From contig NZ_AP022579.1 of the NCBI RefSeq assembly GCF_010731295.1, forward strand, positions 5,890,001 to 5,954,000: a stretch of DNA of 64,000 nt, in the 5' to 3' direction. The position numbers and the translations under genes were made by a program. Under the pieces are notes generated by a model, which did not search any database, was not told the origin of the DNA, and saw only the letters and a program-made list of their open reading frames with translations. This DNA comes from Mycolicibacterium boenickei. GTDB taxonomy: Bacteria > Actinomycetota > Actinomycetes > Mycobacteriales > Mycobacteriaceae. Shown here piece by piece: positions 27,240-36,120 of the stretch; positions within the stretch are counted from its first letter, which is position 1; each line of letters opens with the position of its first letter.

Positions 27240-28307
27240 GTGCCCAGCTCCAGCGTCGCGCTGGCCGCGCCGCTCTACGAACTACGGGCTCTGCTGGGCA
27301 ACAGCCTGCCGGACCACACCGCCGCGACCGCGATGGATGGCGCGCAGGGCGCCCTGTCGGATATCGCGGCCGCGCTCGGGCGATCGTGGGACCGTGCCGC
27401 CGTGGATTGGTCGGGCACCGCCGCCACGGCGGCCGGGCAGTTCACCGCCGGCGCCGCTGCCGAGGTGACGGCGTTGGCCGAGCGGGCGCAGGCCTTGGGC
27501 GCCGCGGCCCGGGACGCGGGTTCGGCTGTGGCGCAGGCCAGGTTGCGTCTGCAGGCGATCATCGACCGCTTCGAGGAACGCGCCGCCGAATTGACTCCCC
27601 ACCTCGATGAACCGGGGGTGGCCCAGGAACTGCAGGCCGAGGCACGACGCGCGATCACCGAGGCCACGACCGTCGTCGACGAACTGACTGCCGAACTGGA
27701 CAAACACTCCGGCTCACTCACCGCCCCCGCCCCCGCCCTACCGCCCGCGACGGGGATGCACCCGGGCTCGGCGGGTTTCCCCGCTCCCCTCGGCTCCGGC
27801 GGTTTCACAGCGGCCCCGGCGGGGTTCACCGGGGGTGCCCCTGCCGCCGCCTCGCTGGGTGCCGATCGCTCGGACGCCCCGCTCGGACTCCGCGACCCGG
27901 GGATGTTCGGCGACGGAGTAGCGGTGCGACTGCCCGACGGCAGCACGGCGACGGCGCCCAATGCCGTGGCCGCGGGCGCCGTGCGGCACGCGCTCACCCA
28001 ACTGGGAGTGCCCTACCGGTGGGGCGGCACCACGCCTGGTGTCGGGCTGGACTGCAGTGGACTGACCCAGTGGGCCTATCACGAAGCTGGTCTGGATATC
28101 CCCCGGCTGGCCCAGGAACAGGACATCGGCAAGGCGGTGTCGGCGGGATCGTTGCGGCCGGGCGACCTGGCGGTATGGGACGGACACGTCGCGATGATCG
28201 TCGGCGGCAACACCATGATCGAGGCCGGTGATCCCGTCAAGCTCTCACCGATCCGGACCACGAATGCCGGTCAGGGCTTTCAGGGATTCTGGCGGCCCAC
28301 GGCGTGA
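27240..28307 (+). CDS. NlpC/P60 peptidoglycan endopeptidase with WXG-like N-terminus
   Basis: A 355-residue cell-wall hydrolase. Residues ~1-150 are helical with a WSG motif (DWSGTAATAAG, ~58-68) in the style of WXG100/ESX substrates. A Pro/Ala/Gly linker covers ~160-225. The NlpC/P60 domain (~240-355) has the catalytic Cys in LDCSGLTQWAYHEAG, the His in WDGHVAMIVGG, and the third polar residue downstream. It probably cleaves D-Glu-mDAP linkages in peptidoglycan. No Sec signal peptide is seen, so export by a type VII system together with the preceding EspC-like protein is a reasonable inference. Confidence 0.85.
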   Translation: MPSSSVALAAPLYELRALLGNSLPDHTAATAMDGAQGALSDIAAALGRSWDRAAVDWSGTAATAAGQFTAGAAAEVTALAERAQALGAAARDAGSAVAQARLRLQAIIDRFEERAAELTPHLDEPGVAQELQAEARRAITEATTVVDELTAELDKHSGSLTAPAPALPPATGMHPGSAGFPAPLGSGGFTAAPAGFTGGAPAAASLGADRSDAPLGLRDPGMFGDGVAVRLPDGSTATAPNAVAAGAVRHALTQLGVPYRWGGTTPGVGLDCSGLTQWAYHEAGLDIPRLAQEQDIGKAVSAGSLRPGDLAVWDGHVAMIVGGNTMIEAGDPVKLSPIRTTNAGQGFQGFWRPTA

Positions 28308-28379
28308 GTGGTGTGCCGGCAGGCCCCGAACCGGAGACAACCTGACTGGCGTCCAGGAGCCCCCATTAGGCTGTGCCGC

Positions 28380-29654
28380 ATGGCTGCTGACATCGTGCCG
28401 GTCCGGCTCGGGCTGACCAAGGGCGACCTTTACACACTCTGGGCTCCGCGCTGGCGGGACGCCGGCGACGAGTGGGAGGCGTTCTTGGGCGAGGGTGACG
28501 CCCTGTACGGCTTCGAATCGGTCGCTGATCTGGTGGCATTCGTCCGCACCAACACCGACAACGACCTCGCCGACCATCCGAAGTGGGACAAGCTCACCGC
28601 GGCCAACGCGCACAAGCTGCAGCCCGCCGACGACCGCGAGTACGACATCGTCGGGGTCCCCGACCTGGTCGCCGACAAGCCGACGGAGGAATCCGTCGCG
28701 AGCCTGCACCGCATCCTGGTGGTGGTGTCTTCGATCGGCTCGGTGTGTGAACTGGCGGCCATCAGCAAGTTCTTCAACGGAAACCCCGTGCTCGGCACGC
28801 TCGGTGGCGGGCTGGAAGGCTTCACCGGTCGCTCTGGGCGCAAGCGCTGGGCTGAGATCGAAGCCGTGATCGCCCGGGGCTGGGACGGTGTGCTCGACTC
28901 CATCGACGAGATCGTCGCCATTCCGGAGGAAATCGATGCGGACGCGGTCAAGAAGGCCGAGGCCGAGCTCGAGGAGCCGGCGCCCGAGGAGGACGAGGAC
29001 GACCTCGCGGTCGAGACCGACGACGCCGAGGGCGGCGACGAGGACGACAGCGAGGCCGAGGCCGAGCCCGTGCGCAGCGCGGCGGACACCGCCGTCCTGG
29101 GTGACGACGAGGACTTCTGGCAGAAGGTCGGTATCGACCCGGTGCGAATCATGACCGGTTCGGGCACGGTGTACACCCTGCGCTGCTACCTCGACGACGA
29201 TCCGGTCTTCCTCGGCCGCAACGGTCGCATCAGCGTGTTCAGTTCCGAGCGTGCACTGGCCCGCTATCTGGCCGACGAGCATGACCACGACCTGTCGGAC
29301 CTGGCCACCTACGACGACATCCGGACCGCCGCCACCGACGGCTCCCTGCGGGTGGAGGTCGCCGAGGAGAACATCTACGTCCTCAGCGGTATCTCCGACG
29401 ACATCGCCGACGGACCCGACGCCGTCGACCACGACCAGTTGGAGTTGGCCGTCGAGCTGCTGCGCGACGTCAGCGACTACTCCGAGGACAAGACCGTCGA
29501 CGAGACGCTCGCCGGCACCAAGGCGCTGGGCAAGTTCGTCAGCTACGTGCTCGGCGACGAGAACGCCCGCAAGCCCGTCGCCCCGTACGCCGAGGCGGTC
29601 GAGCAGTGGGACGCGTTGGAGCGTTTCGTGGAGTCGCGCCTGCGGGCGGAGTAA
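28380..29654 (+). CDS. Conserved hypothetical protein, Rv3311-like
   Basis: A 424-residue soluble acidic protein matching the size and position of Rv3311. It has two similar halves: each contains a short beta segment followed by SV/SSERALARYLADEHDHDL-type or SVADLVAFVRTNTDNDL-type helices. They are separated by an extreme acidic linker (~195-235, dominated by Glu and Asp). Function is unknown; the internal duplication is visible by eye. ATG at 28380 follows the GTGCCGC context, with the previous stop 70 bases upstream. Confidence 0.82.
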   Translation: MAADIVPVRLGLTKGDLYTLWAPRWRDAGDEWEAFLGEGDALYGFESVADLVAFVRTNTDNDLADHPKWDKLTAANAHKLQPADDREYDIVGVPDLVADKPTEESVASLHRILVVVSSIGSVCELAAISKFFNGNPVLGTLGGGLEGFTGRSGRKRWAEIEAVIARGWDGVLDSIDEIVAIPEEIDADAVKKAEAELEEPAPEEDEDDLAVETDDAEGGDEDDSEAEAEPVRSAADTAVLGDDEDFWQKVGIDPVRIMTGSGTVYTLRCYLDDDPVFLGRNGRISVFSSERALARYLADEHDHDLSDLATYDDIRTAATDGSLRVEVAEENIYVLSGISDDIADGPDAVDHDQLELAVELLRDVSDYSEDKTVDETLAGTKALGKFVSYVLGDENARKPVAPYAEAVEQWDALERFVESRLRAE

Positions 29655-29699
29655 CCACCGCGGCGATGAGTTCTGGCCGCGGGTGCGGTCAGATCACTC

Positions 29700-30518
29700 A
29701 TGACCGCATCGACCAGCCTCTCCACCCACACCGTCGAGGTTCCCGGCGCACGCCTGCACTATGAGGTGCGCGGAACCGGCCCACTGGTGCTGATCCTCGG
29801 CGCCCCGATGGCGGCGGCGGAATTCGCGCCGCTGGCGCACGCGCTGGCTGGTGACCACACCGTGGTCACCGCCGACCCGCGCGGCATCGCCGGTAGTTCG
29901 GTCGACGATCCGACGGAGAACTCGATCCCCGAGCGCCGGGCCGACGACGTCGCCGCGATCCTCGACGACCTGGGCGCTGCCTCCGCCGATGTGTTCGGCT
30001 CCTCGGGCGGCGCGGTGACGGGTCTTTCGCTGGTGGCCCGCCACCCCGGCCGGGTGCGTACCCTCGTCGCGCACGAGCCTCCCCTGTTGGAGTTGTTGCC
30101 CGACGCCGCGGCGCAGCGCGCGGCCACCGAGGACATCATCGCCACCTTCAACCGTGACGGGATGTTCGCGGCATGGGGCAAGTTCATGGCGAACGCCGGC
30201 TTCGACATCCCGACCGGTGCGCCGGAGATGCCGGAGCTGCCGGAGCCCGGTGATCAGGAGCTGCGCGACGCGGCGCATTTCTTCAACCACGAGCTCCGGT
30301 CCACCACCCGGTATCTGCCAGACATCCAGGCGCTGAAACGCGGCCGGGTCGTGGTGGGGCTCGGCGAGGAGTCCGGACGCCTGCTGACCCACCGGACCAC
30401 GACTGCCCTGGCCGACCTGCTGGGCGCACGTCCGGTGCTGTTCCCGGGCGACCATGGTGGATTCATGGGCGCGCCAGGGGCTTTCGCCGACGTGCTCCGC
30501 ACGGTGTTGCGCGGCTGA
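29700..30518 (+). CDS. Alpha/beta hydrolase
   Basis: A 272-residue alpha/beta-hydrolase fold protein. The nucleophile elbow is GSSGGAVTG (Ser ~101), an oxyanion region follows the first strand (VLILGAPMAAAEF), and the catalytic His is in PGDHGGFMGAP (~250). It resembles esterases or non-heme haloperoxidase-type hydrolases; substrate unknown. A hairpin overlapping its stop codon separates it from the convergent DUF1254 gene. Confidence 0.85.
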   Translation: MTASTSLSTHTVEVPGARLHYEVRGTGPLVLILGAPMAAAEFAPLAHALAGDHTVVTADPRGIAGSSVDDPTENSIPERRADDVAAILDDLGAASADVFGSSGGAVTGLSLVARHPGRVRTLVAHEPPLLELLPDAAAQRAATEDIIATFNRDGMFAAWGKFMANAGFDIPTGAPEMPELPEPGDQELRDAAHFFNHELRSTTRYLPDIQALKRGRVVVGLGEESGRLLTHRTTTALADLLGARPVLFPGDHGGFMGAPGAFADVLRTVLRG

Positions 30519-30538
30519 CCTATCGGGCGCCGGTCAGC
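30514..30538. terminator. Hairpin between convergent genes
   Basis: GCTGACC (30514-30520) and GGTCAGC (30532-30538) form a 7-bp stem with an 11-base loop. Each arm contains the stop codon of one of the two convergent genes. It may act as a short bidirectional terminator. Confidence 0.4.
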
Positions 30539-31940
30539 TCTTGACGACTTTCGGCGCGTGCCAGGTGCCGTTGAGCGCCTCTTGTTTGGGCCAGTACAAC
30601 CGCAGGATCATCTGGAACGGGCCGTCCGGCGCGGGCAGCCAGTTCGCCTCTTTCTCCGGGCCCGGCGACTGATGCTGCACGTAGATCGTCACGCCGCCAT
30701 CGGGGTCTTTGGCCAGACTCGGCAGCATCGGTGAGTTGATCAGGTACCGGTTGATCGGGTTGGCGACCAGCAGGCTCTGCGGCATCTTGTACATCGTCGT
30801 CGACCAGAACGAGTTGACCGGCGGCAACTGCCCGGGCGCGAACCGCACCGTGTAGTTGTTGGCCCCGGTCAACGGCGCCCCAGCCGAGTCGACCGCCAGC
30901 ACCGGGTAGATGGCCTCGGCGCTGGAGTTGCCGTAGATGCCGAGCACCGCGGCGGCCATGCGGTACAGATAGTTGTCCTTCAACGCCTCCCGGGTGCCGA
31001 ACAGCTGGCTCGAGGTCACCTGTCCGGTGTCCATCTTGTCCTTCTTGAAGGCGTTGAGCTCGGCCCAGGCATCGGCCATCCCGTCCTGCACCGCCTGCAG
31101 CGTTTCTTTGCTCATCGTGTCAGGGTTGAAGTCCCCGTCCGGGCCGATGCCGATGGTGGCGAAGCGAGCCCGAAGTTCCTTCTCCGACGGCACTTCCGGT
31201 GCGTACTTCAAGAGGAAGCTGAGGATCTGGAAGAACTTCGGCGAGGTCTTCTGCTCATCGGGAGTCAGTGGCGCGATGAAGTCCACTGCCGGGGCGGTTG
31301 CCGCGGGCTGATGGGCGAATGCCGAGAGCGGCTCGACGGTGTAGCCGGCCTGGATCTTCTTGACGTTGTCGATGTCCTTGGGATCGAACAGCTGGGTCCG
31401 GTAGATGACCAACGCGAAATCGGTGTCGGAGCGGATCACGTCGGTGATGCCCGCCGGCTTGTCGCCGTTCCAGCCCGGCCCGGCCAAGAGGTACTTGCCA
31501 CCGCCGTTGCCGGTGGTGCGGCTGCCCACGTAGGCGAAGTTGTAGGTGTAACTATCGATGAACTGCAGCGAGTAGTACCGGCCGGCCTCGATCGGCGGCA
31601 CGGTGAGCACCAGCGGTTCGGCTCGGAGGTCGGCGCCCAGCATCGTGTAGGGCGTATCGGAGTTGGGAGTCTGGATCGTGGTGTCCTCGGGGGTGAACAC
31701 CCGGGCGATGCTGTGCGTCTGGTTCCAGTCACCCTTGTACTGCGGGTTGGCCTTGTCGACGAAATACGCGTGCTGGATGCGGTACGAGTCGACCATGGGG
31801 AAGCCGTATGTGTAAGCCTCCTTGGCAATCTGGCGCACCGTCTCCGGTGCCGGTGCCGCGGTCGGCGGCTGCTCGGATCCGCCACAACTGACGGCCGCGG
31901 CCAGCAGCAGAGCGGCCATTCCGTACGCCAAGAACCTCAT
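30534..31940 (-). CDS. DUF1254/DUF1214 lipoprotein
   Basis: A 468-residue exported protein. The N-terminus (MRFLAYGMAALLLAAAVSCG) is a lipoprotein signal with the lipidated Cys at ~19. The N-terminal DUF1254 domain includes AYTYGFPMVDSYRIQHAYF and TPNSDTPYTMLGADLR; the C-terminal DUF1214 domain contains FAPGQLPPVNSFWSTTMY and the closing NWLPAPDGPFQMILRLYWP. Such proteins are frequent in actinobacteria, with no proven enzymatic role. GAGGAG precedes the ATG. Confidence 0.88.
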   Translation of the reverse strand: MRFLAYGMAALLLAAAVSCGGSEQPPTAAPAPETVRQIAKEAYTYGFPMVDSYRIQHAYFVDKANPQYKGDWNQTHSIARVFTPEDTTIQTPNSDTPYTMLGADLRAEPLVLTVPPIEAGRYYSLQFIDSYTYNFAYVGSRTTGNGGGKYLLAGPGWNGDKPAGITDVIRSDTDFALVIYRTQLFDPKDIDNVKKIQAGYTVEPLSAFAHQPAATAPAVDFIAPLTPDEQKTSPKFFQILSFLLKYAPEVPSEKELRARFATIGIGPDGDFNPDTMSKETLQAVQDGMADAWAELNAFKKDKMDTGQVTSSQLFGTREALKDNYLYRMAAAVLGIYGNSSAEAIYPVLAVDSAGAPLTGANNYTVRFAPGQLPPVNSFWSTTMYKMPQSLLVANPINRYLINSPMLPSLAKDPDGGVTIYVQHQSPGPEKEANWLPAPDGPFQMILRLYWPKQEALNGTWHAPKVVKS

Positions 31941-31964
31941 CCATCACTCCTCGTCGCGAACGTC

Positions 31965-31994
31965 ACTGGCGCGGCAGATCGCTGCCGCGCCAGT
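31965..31994 (-). terminator. Strong hairpin terminator after the small exported protein gene
   Basis: ACTGGCGCGGCAG (31965-31977) and CTGCCGCGCCAGT (31982-31994) are perfect 13-base arms around a 4-base loop. It lies 13 bases beyond the stop of the leftward small exported protein gene and before the DUF1254 gene, so it should end that transcript. No T-run. Confidence 0.7.
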
Positions 31995-32007
31995 CAGAAG
32001 GGAATTA

Positions 32008-32280
32008 TTAGCAGGGGTCGCCCGGCGGCGTGTAATAGGGCACGCCTTCGACTGTGTAGCAAGGAACTTCGCCGGGCACGTACGGCACGTGCGCTGCCGC
32101 GATGGCAGCTCCGGTCGCAACATCGCCGGCGACGTTGGTGCATCCGCCGGCGGCGAAGTGGCGACCGTCGGCACCGGCGCAGACGTCGGCACCGGCGGTC
32201 GGTACAGCGACCATGGGGAGGAACGCCGCGGCGGTTGCCAGGACTGCCCCGGACAACACTGTCGTGATGGGTCTGGCCAT
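32008..32280 (-). CDS. Small secreted cysteine-containing protein
   Basis: A 90-residue protein with a Sec signal peptide (~1-31, hydrophobic core VLATAAAFLPMVAVPTAGA, cleavage after ADA-like TAGA). The mature ~59 residues carry four cysteines (CAGADGRHFAAGGC, then VPCY and a C-terminal DPC). The even number suggests two disulfides. The tail is Pro/Tyr-rich (VPYYTPPGDPC). AAGGAG lies just before the ATG. It occupies the position of the M. tuberculosis Mtp pilin gene (Rv3312A) but I see no similarity to it. Function unknown. Confidence 0.75.
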   Translation of the reverse strand: MARPITTVLSGAVLATAAAFLPMVAVPTAGADVCAGADGRHFAAGGCTNVAGDVATGAAIAAAHVPYVPGEVPCYTVEGVPYYTPPGDPC

Positions 32281-32429
32281 GGGTTCTCCTTATTCAAACG
32301 GGGTGCAGCAGGTCGCGACGTCGTCCGATCGCGAACTTGGTCGAGCTTGCTGAATTGTCGCAGCCACGCACCCCGTCGTTACATGGATTGAGCCGAAAAT
32401 TTTCGCCGGGGTGGATTTGTCCGGCGGCC
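32281..32429. other. Intergenic region upstream of the small exported protein gene
   Basis: 149 bases between the leftward small-protein gene and the stop of add, which is also leftward. It should contain the promoter of the small-protein gene. No further gene or clear hairpin is seen. Confidence 0.4.
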
Positions 32430-33518
32430 TCAGCCGACCAGCACCGCGTACCGCGGTTTGATCACCTCGTCGATCAGCGCGAGCCGTTCGTCGAACGGAA
32501 TGAAGGCCGACTTCATCGCATTGATGGTGAACCGCTCCAGGTCGCTCCAGCCGTAGCCGAAGGCCTCGACCAGACGCAGCATCTCCTGGCTCATGGTGGT
32601 GTCGCTCATCAGCCGGTTGTCGGTGTTGACCGTCACGCGGAACCGCAACCGGGCCAGCCGGTCGAACGGGTGCTCGGCGATGCTGGGCGCCGCCCCGGTC
32701 TGCACATTGCTGCTGGGGCACAACTCAAGTGGAATTCTCTTGTCGCGCAGGATGGATGCCAGCCTGCCCAGCTGTTGCGTCCCGTCGTCGAACTCGGTGA
32801 TGTCGTCGACGATGCGCACCCCGTGTCCGAGCCGGTCGGCTCCGCAGAACGCGATGGCCTCGTGGATCGACGGCAGGCCGAATGCCTCACCGGCGTGAAT
32901 CGTGAAGCGCGCGTTGTTGCCTCGCATGTACTCGAATGCATCGAGGTGACGGGTGGGTGGGTAGCCGGCTTCGGCCCCGGCGATGTCGAATCCGACAACG
33001 CCCTTGTCCCGGAACCGGATTGCCAGCTCGGCGATCTCGCGCGACCGGGCGGCGTGGCGCATCGCGGTGACCAGGCATCGCACGGTGATGGTGCGCCCCT
33101 CGGCCGAGGCGGCCTTCTCACCGTCGGCGAAGCCGGCCAGCACCGCGTCGACCACGTCGTCCAGCGACAGTCCCCGATCGATGTGCAGCTCGGGCGCGAA
33201 CCGCACCTCGGCGTAGACGACGTTGTCCGCGGCCAGATCCTCGACGCACTCGAAGGCGACGCGATGTAGCGCCTCGGGGGTCTGCATGACCCCGACGGTG
33301 TGGGCAAACGGTTCCAGGTAGCGCACCAACGAGCCGCTGTGGGCGGCCGTGCGGAAGAACGTGGCGAGCTCGTCGACTTCGGTGGCAGGCAGGTCGTCGT
33401 AGCCCAGCTGACCGGCCAGGTCGAGCACGGTGGCCGGTCGCAGTCCGCCATCCAGGTGATCGTGCAGCAGGGCCTTGGGAGCGTGCTGGATCTTGTCCAG
33501 AGTCAGCGGCGTACTCAT
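32430..33518 (-). CDS. add: Adenosine deaminase
   Basis: A 362-residue zinc enzyme deaminating (deoxy)adenosine to (deoxy)inosine, which DeoD can then phosphorolyse. Zinc/substrate motifs: [12 protein letters not shown] (His-x-His, ~17-28), HAGEAFG (~205), the HGVRI segment with catalytic His (~230), [10 protein letters not shown], and [15 protein letters not shown] with the metal-binding Asp pair (~290). Length and position match Rv3313c. Confidence 0.95.
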   Translation of the reverse strand: MSTPLTLDKIQHAPKALLHDHLDGGLRPATVLDLAGQLGYDDLPATEVDELATFFRTAAHSGSLVRYLEPFAHTVGVMQTPEALHRVAFECVEDLAADNVVYAEVRFAPELHIDRGLSLDDVVDAVLAGFADGEKAASAEGRTITVRCLVTAMRHAARSREIAELAIRFRDKGVVGFDIAGAEAGYPPTRHLDAFEYMRGNNARFTIHAGEAFGLPSIHEAIAFCGADRLGHGVRIVDDITEFDDGTQQLGRLASILRDKRIPLELCPSSNVQTGAAPSIAEHPFDRLARLRFRVTVNTDNRLMSDTTMSQEMLRLVEAFGYGWSDLERFTINAMKSAFIPFDERLALIDEVIKPRYAVLVG

Positions 33519-33642
33519 GTCCCCATCATGCGCGACGGCGGCGGACCTGCGCCGAGGAAATCACGGCGTTGCTGATGACGATCAGGCCAATACCGCCCCA
33601 CCCGCACGCATCCAGGGGTTGGCGATGCGGCGGCCAGTCAGG

Positions 33643-34149
33643 TCACCAACGCATCATCGGCATGGGCCGCAGCGGGTGTCGAGCCGCCCAGCCCGCCGCG
33701 GTGCGCAGCAGAAAGCCATGGAAACCCGCATAGGGATGTGCCGCGACGATCTCTGCGACCGCCGCCCGGTCCAGCCCTCCGGCCAGCCCGCCCCGCGTCA
33801 CGTCGATCCGGTCGGCGATGCGGAAGCTCTCCGCCCAGGTGTCCCGGCAGGGCCGCAGCTTGTGGTGCAGCTCGACCATCTGCCGTACCCGTCCGACGTC
33901 GTCGATGTCGTAGTCGCCCGCGAGTTCGTCGACGAGTTTCACCGACGGCCCCAGATAGTCCCATCCGGCGGTGAACAAGCCGATGTCGTGCAGAGCCCAC
34001 GCCAGCGCAATGTCGTTCGGAACCTCGTCAATACCAAGAAGTTTCAGCTGGTAGTTGAGGCCCCGGTAGACATGGTTGCGGTAGTTCTGCGGTACCGCGA
34101 AACGGTCCAGGATCCCGTCGATGAGGTCGTTCGTCATCACCACGGTCAT
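33643..34149 (-). CDS. HD-domain hydrolase-like protein
   Basis: A 168-residue small HD-superfamily protein. Metal ligands are suggested by HVYRG (~26), ALHDIGLF (HD at ~54-55), ELHHK (~94-96) and ADRIDV (~113). It resembles the group of cyanamide hydratase-like and uncharacterised HD proteins; substrate unknown. Several ATGs lie at the N-terminus, and the outermost (34149) is used. It follows a decayed oxidoreductase remnant. Confidence 0.75.
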   Translation of the reverse strand: MTVVMTNDLIDGILDRFAVPQNYRNHVYRGLNYQLKLLGIDEVPNDIALAWALHDIGLFTAGWDYLGPSVKLVDELAGDYDIDDVGRVRQMVELHHKLRPCRDTWAESFRIADRIDVTRGGLAGGLDRAAVAEIVAAHPYAGFHGFLLRTAAGWAARHPLRPMPMMRW

Positions 34150-34151
34150 GG

Positions 34152-34379
34152 TCAGAGCTTGCCACGGACACCCACATCGATGACGGTCTTTCCGACCAGT
34201 CCCTGCTCGACCGCGACATGCGCATCCGCGGTGTCTTTGCCGGGGGCCCGTGCTGTCGGTGTAGACGTCGATATTTCCTCGCGGGGCAAGGACATTGACG
34301 CCGATACGAGTTTGGCGGCCAGGTCCACCTCCACGATGTGGGTGACCCCCGCCCCCGCTGCCAGCTGATGCGGGCCGCG
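34152..34379 (-). pseudogene. Zinc-type alcohol dehydrogenase / NADPH:quinone oxidoreductase remnant
   Basis: Reading leftward from ~34379, the frame encodes HQLAAGAGVTHIVEVDLAAK, the NADP-binding strand region of quinone oxidoreductases. It goes on with a short spacer to APGKDTADAHVAVEQGLVGK and TVIDVGVRG, the family C-terminus. About 100 residues between these blocks and the entire N-terminal half are missing. It abuts the deoA stop codon. A decayed gene, not expected to be functional. Confidence 0.7.
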
Positions 34380-35672
34380 TCAGCCGATGCGGTCGATGAT
34401 CAGCGGCCGCGGCGCGGGTGCGGCGTCCCCCACCGTCCAGGCGCCGTCGAGTTCGGCGAGGGCGCCGGGCAGCCGTTCGGCGGTCTCGGTGTACAGCGTG
34501 AACAGCGTTTCCCCGGCGGCCACGGGTTCGCCGGGCTTGCGATGGATCCGCACGCCGGCACCGAACTGCACCGGTTCACCCGGCTGAGCACGGCCTGCGC
34601 CCAGCCGCCAGGCCGCCAGTGCCAGGCCCATGGCGTCGAGGTCGCCCATGACGCCGCCGTGCGGGGCCGTCACGGTCTCTGTGGCCGCCCCGATGGGCAG
34701 CGGGCGGCTCAGGTCCCCGCCCTGGGCCGCCACCAGCGCACGGAAGCAATCCATCGCACTGCCGTCCCGCAGCGTCTGCGCCGGGTCGACGCCACCGACC
34801 CCGGCCGCGTCGAGCATCTCCGCGGCCAGCGCCAGCGTCAGTTCGACCACGTCGGACGGTCCACCTCCGGCCAGGACCTCCAGCGACTCGGTGACCTCCA
34901 CGGAGTTGCCGACGGTCCGGCCCAGCGGGCAGTTCATGTCGGTCAGCAGCGCCCGGGTCGGCACCCCGTTGGCATTGCCCAGGTCGACCATGGTGGCCGC
35001 GAGCTCACGCGACTCGGCCTCGGTCTTGAGGAACGCACCGCGCCCGACCTTGACGTCCAGGACCAGCGACCGGGCGCCCTCGGCCAACTTCTTGCTCATC
35101 ACCGAACTCGCGATGAGCGGCAGCGACTCGGTGGTGGCGGTGACATCGCGCAGGGCGTAGATCTTGCGGTCGGCCGGCGCCAGCTCACCCGCCGCGAACA
35201 CCGCAGCACCGATATCCCGAAGTTGTTGCCGGATCTGAGCTTTCGACAGTTCCGCGGTAAATCCCGGGATCGCCTCGAGTTTGTCGAGGGTGCCGCCGGT
35301 GTGGCCGAGCCCGCGCCCGGCCGCCTGCGGAACACTGGCCCCACATGCCATCACCACCGGCAGCAGCGGGATGGTGATCTTGTCCCCCACCCCGCCGGTG
35401 GAGTGCTTGTCCACCAGGGCAAGCGGCTGCCCGGCACGGCGCAGGTCGGTGAAGTCGAACTGCTCGCCGGAGCCGACCATCGCCGCCGTCCACCGGGCGA
35501 TCTCGGCCGGCGCCATACCTTTCAGGAAGATCGCCATCAGGAGCGCCGACATCTGCTCGTCGGCGACCCGTCCGTGGGTGTAGCCGTCGATCACCCAGTC
35601 GATCGCGGCGTCCGACAGCACGCCGCCGTCACGCTTGGTCCGGATGACGGTGGGTGCGTCGAGATGAGGCAT
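34380..35672 (-). CDS. deoA: Thymidine phosphorylase
   Basis: A 430-residue pyrimidine nucleoside phosphorylase. Motifs: DAPTVIRTKRDGG at the N-terminus, the phosphate-binding LVDKHSTGGVGDKITIPLLP (~83-102), GRGLGHTGGTLDKLE (~117-131), and the C-terminal GVRIHRKPGEPVAAGETLFTLY barrel-sandwich segment. ATG at 35672 starts just before the family N-terminus; an upstream frame extension runs into cdd. It sits 49 bases downstream of cdd in the same direction, as in Rv3314c-Rv3315c, so cytidine-derived nucleosides are passed on for phosphorolysis. Confidence 0.95.
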   Translation of the reverse strand: MPHLDAPTVIRTKRDGGVLSDAAIDWVIDGYTHGRVADEQMSALLMAIFLKGMAPAEIARWTAAMVGSGEQFDFTDLRRAGQPLALVDKHSTGGVGDKITIPLLPVVMACGASVPQAAGRGLGHTGGTLDKLEAIPGFTAELSKAQIRQQLRDIGAAVFAAGELAPADRKIYALRDVTATTESLPLIASSVMSKKLAEGARSLVLDVKVGRGAFLKTEAESRELAATMVDLGNANGVPTRALLTDMNCPLGRTVGNSVEVTESLEVLAGGGPSDVVELTLALAAEMLDAAGVGGVDPAQTLRDGSAMDCFRALVAAQGGDLSRPLPIGAATETVTAPHGGVMGDLDAMGLALAAWRLGAGRAQPGEPVQFGAGVRIHRKPGEPVAAGETLFTLYTETAERLPGALAELDGAWTVGDAAPAPRPLIIDRIG

Positions 35673-35721
35673 GGGCGTAAACCTACTCGCCAGTAACCCG
35701 GAGTTGTTGGACCACTTGGCC

Positions 35722-36120
35722 TTACCGGCGTTCAAGATCATCGGGGCCGAAGGCGTCGGGCAGTAGCTCGCGCAGCGGGCGCGCGCCGTCGGGGTGGTCG
35801 ATCAACAGCTCGGGGCCGCCGTGTTCGAGCAACACCTGCCGGCATCGTCCGCACGGCATCAGCAGGCCCCCGTCGGGCCCCACACACGACAGCGCCAGCA
35901 GCCTTCCACCGCCTCCGGAGTGGAGGGCGCAGGCCACAGCGCACTCGGCACAGAGACCTAGGCCATATGAGACATTCTCCACATTGCATCCGGTCACGAT
36001 GCGACCGTCGTCAACCAGAGCCGCGGCCCCGACGGAAAATCCCGAATAGGGCGCATAAGCGTGGAACGACACTTCGATTGCCTTGTTACGCAGCAGATTC
36101 CAGTCGACAACAACAGTCAC
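35722..36120 (-). CDS. cdd: Cytidine deaminase
   Basis: A 132-residue homotetrameric-type cytidine deaminase. Zinc ligands and catalytic Glu are in LCAECAV (Cys-Ala-Glu, ~54-60) and the second zinc motif PCGRCRQVL (~86-94); AYAPYSGFSVGAA is the substrate loop (~20-32). GTG at 36120 is chosen as it gives the standard N-terminus. It faces sdhC across a 213-base region. Confidence 0.95.
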   Translation of the reverse strand: MTVVVDWNLLRNKAIEVSFHAYAPYSGFSVGAAALVDDGRIVTGCNVENVSYGLGLCAECAVACALHSGGGGRLLALSCVGPDGGLLMPCGRCRQVLLEHGGPELLIDHPDGARPLRELLPDAFGPDDLERR

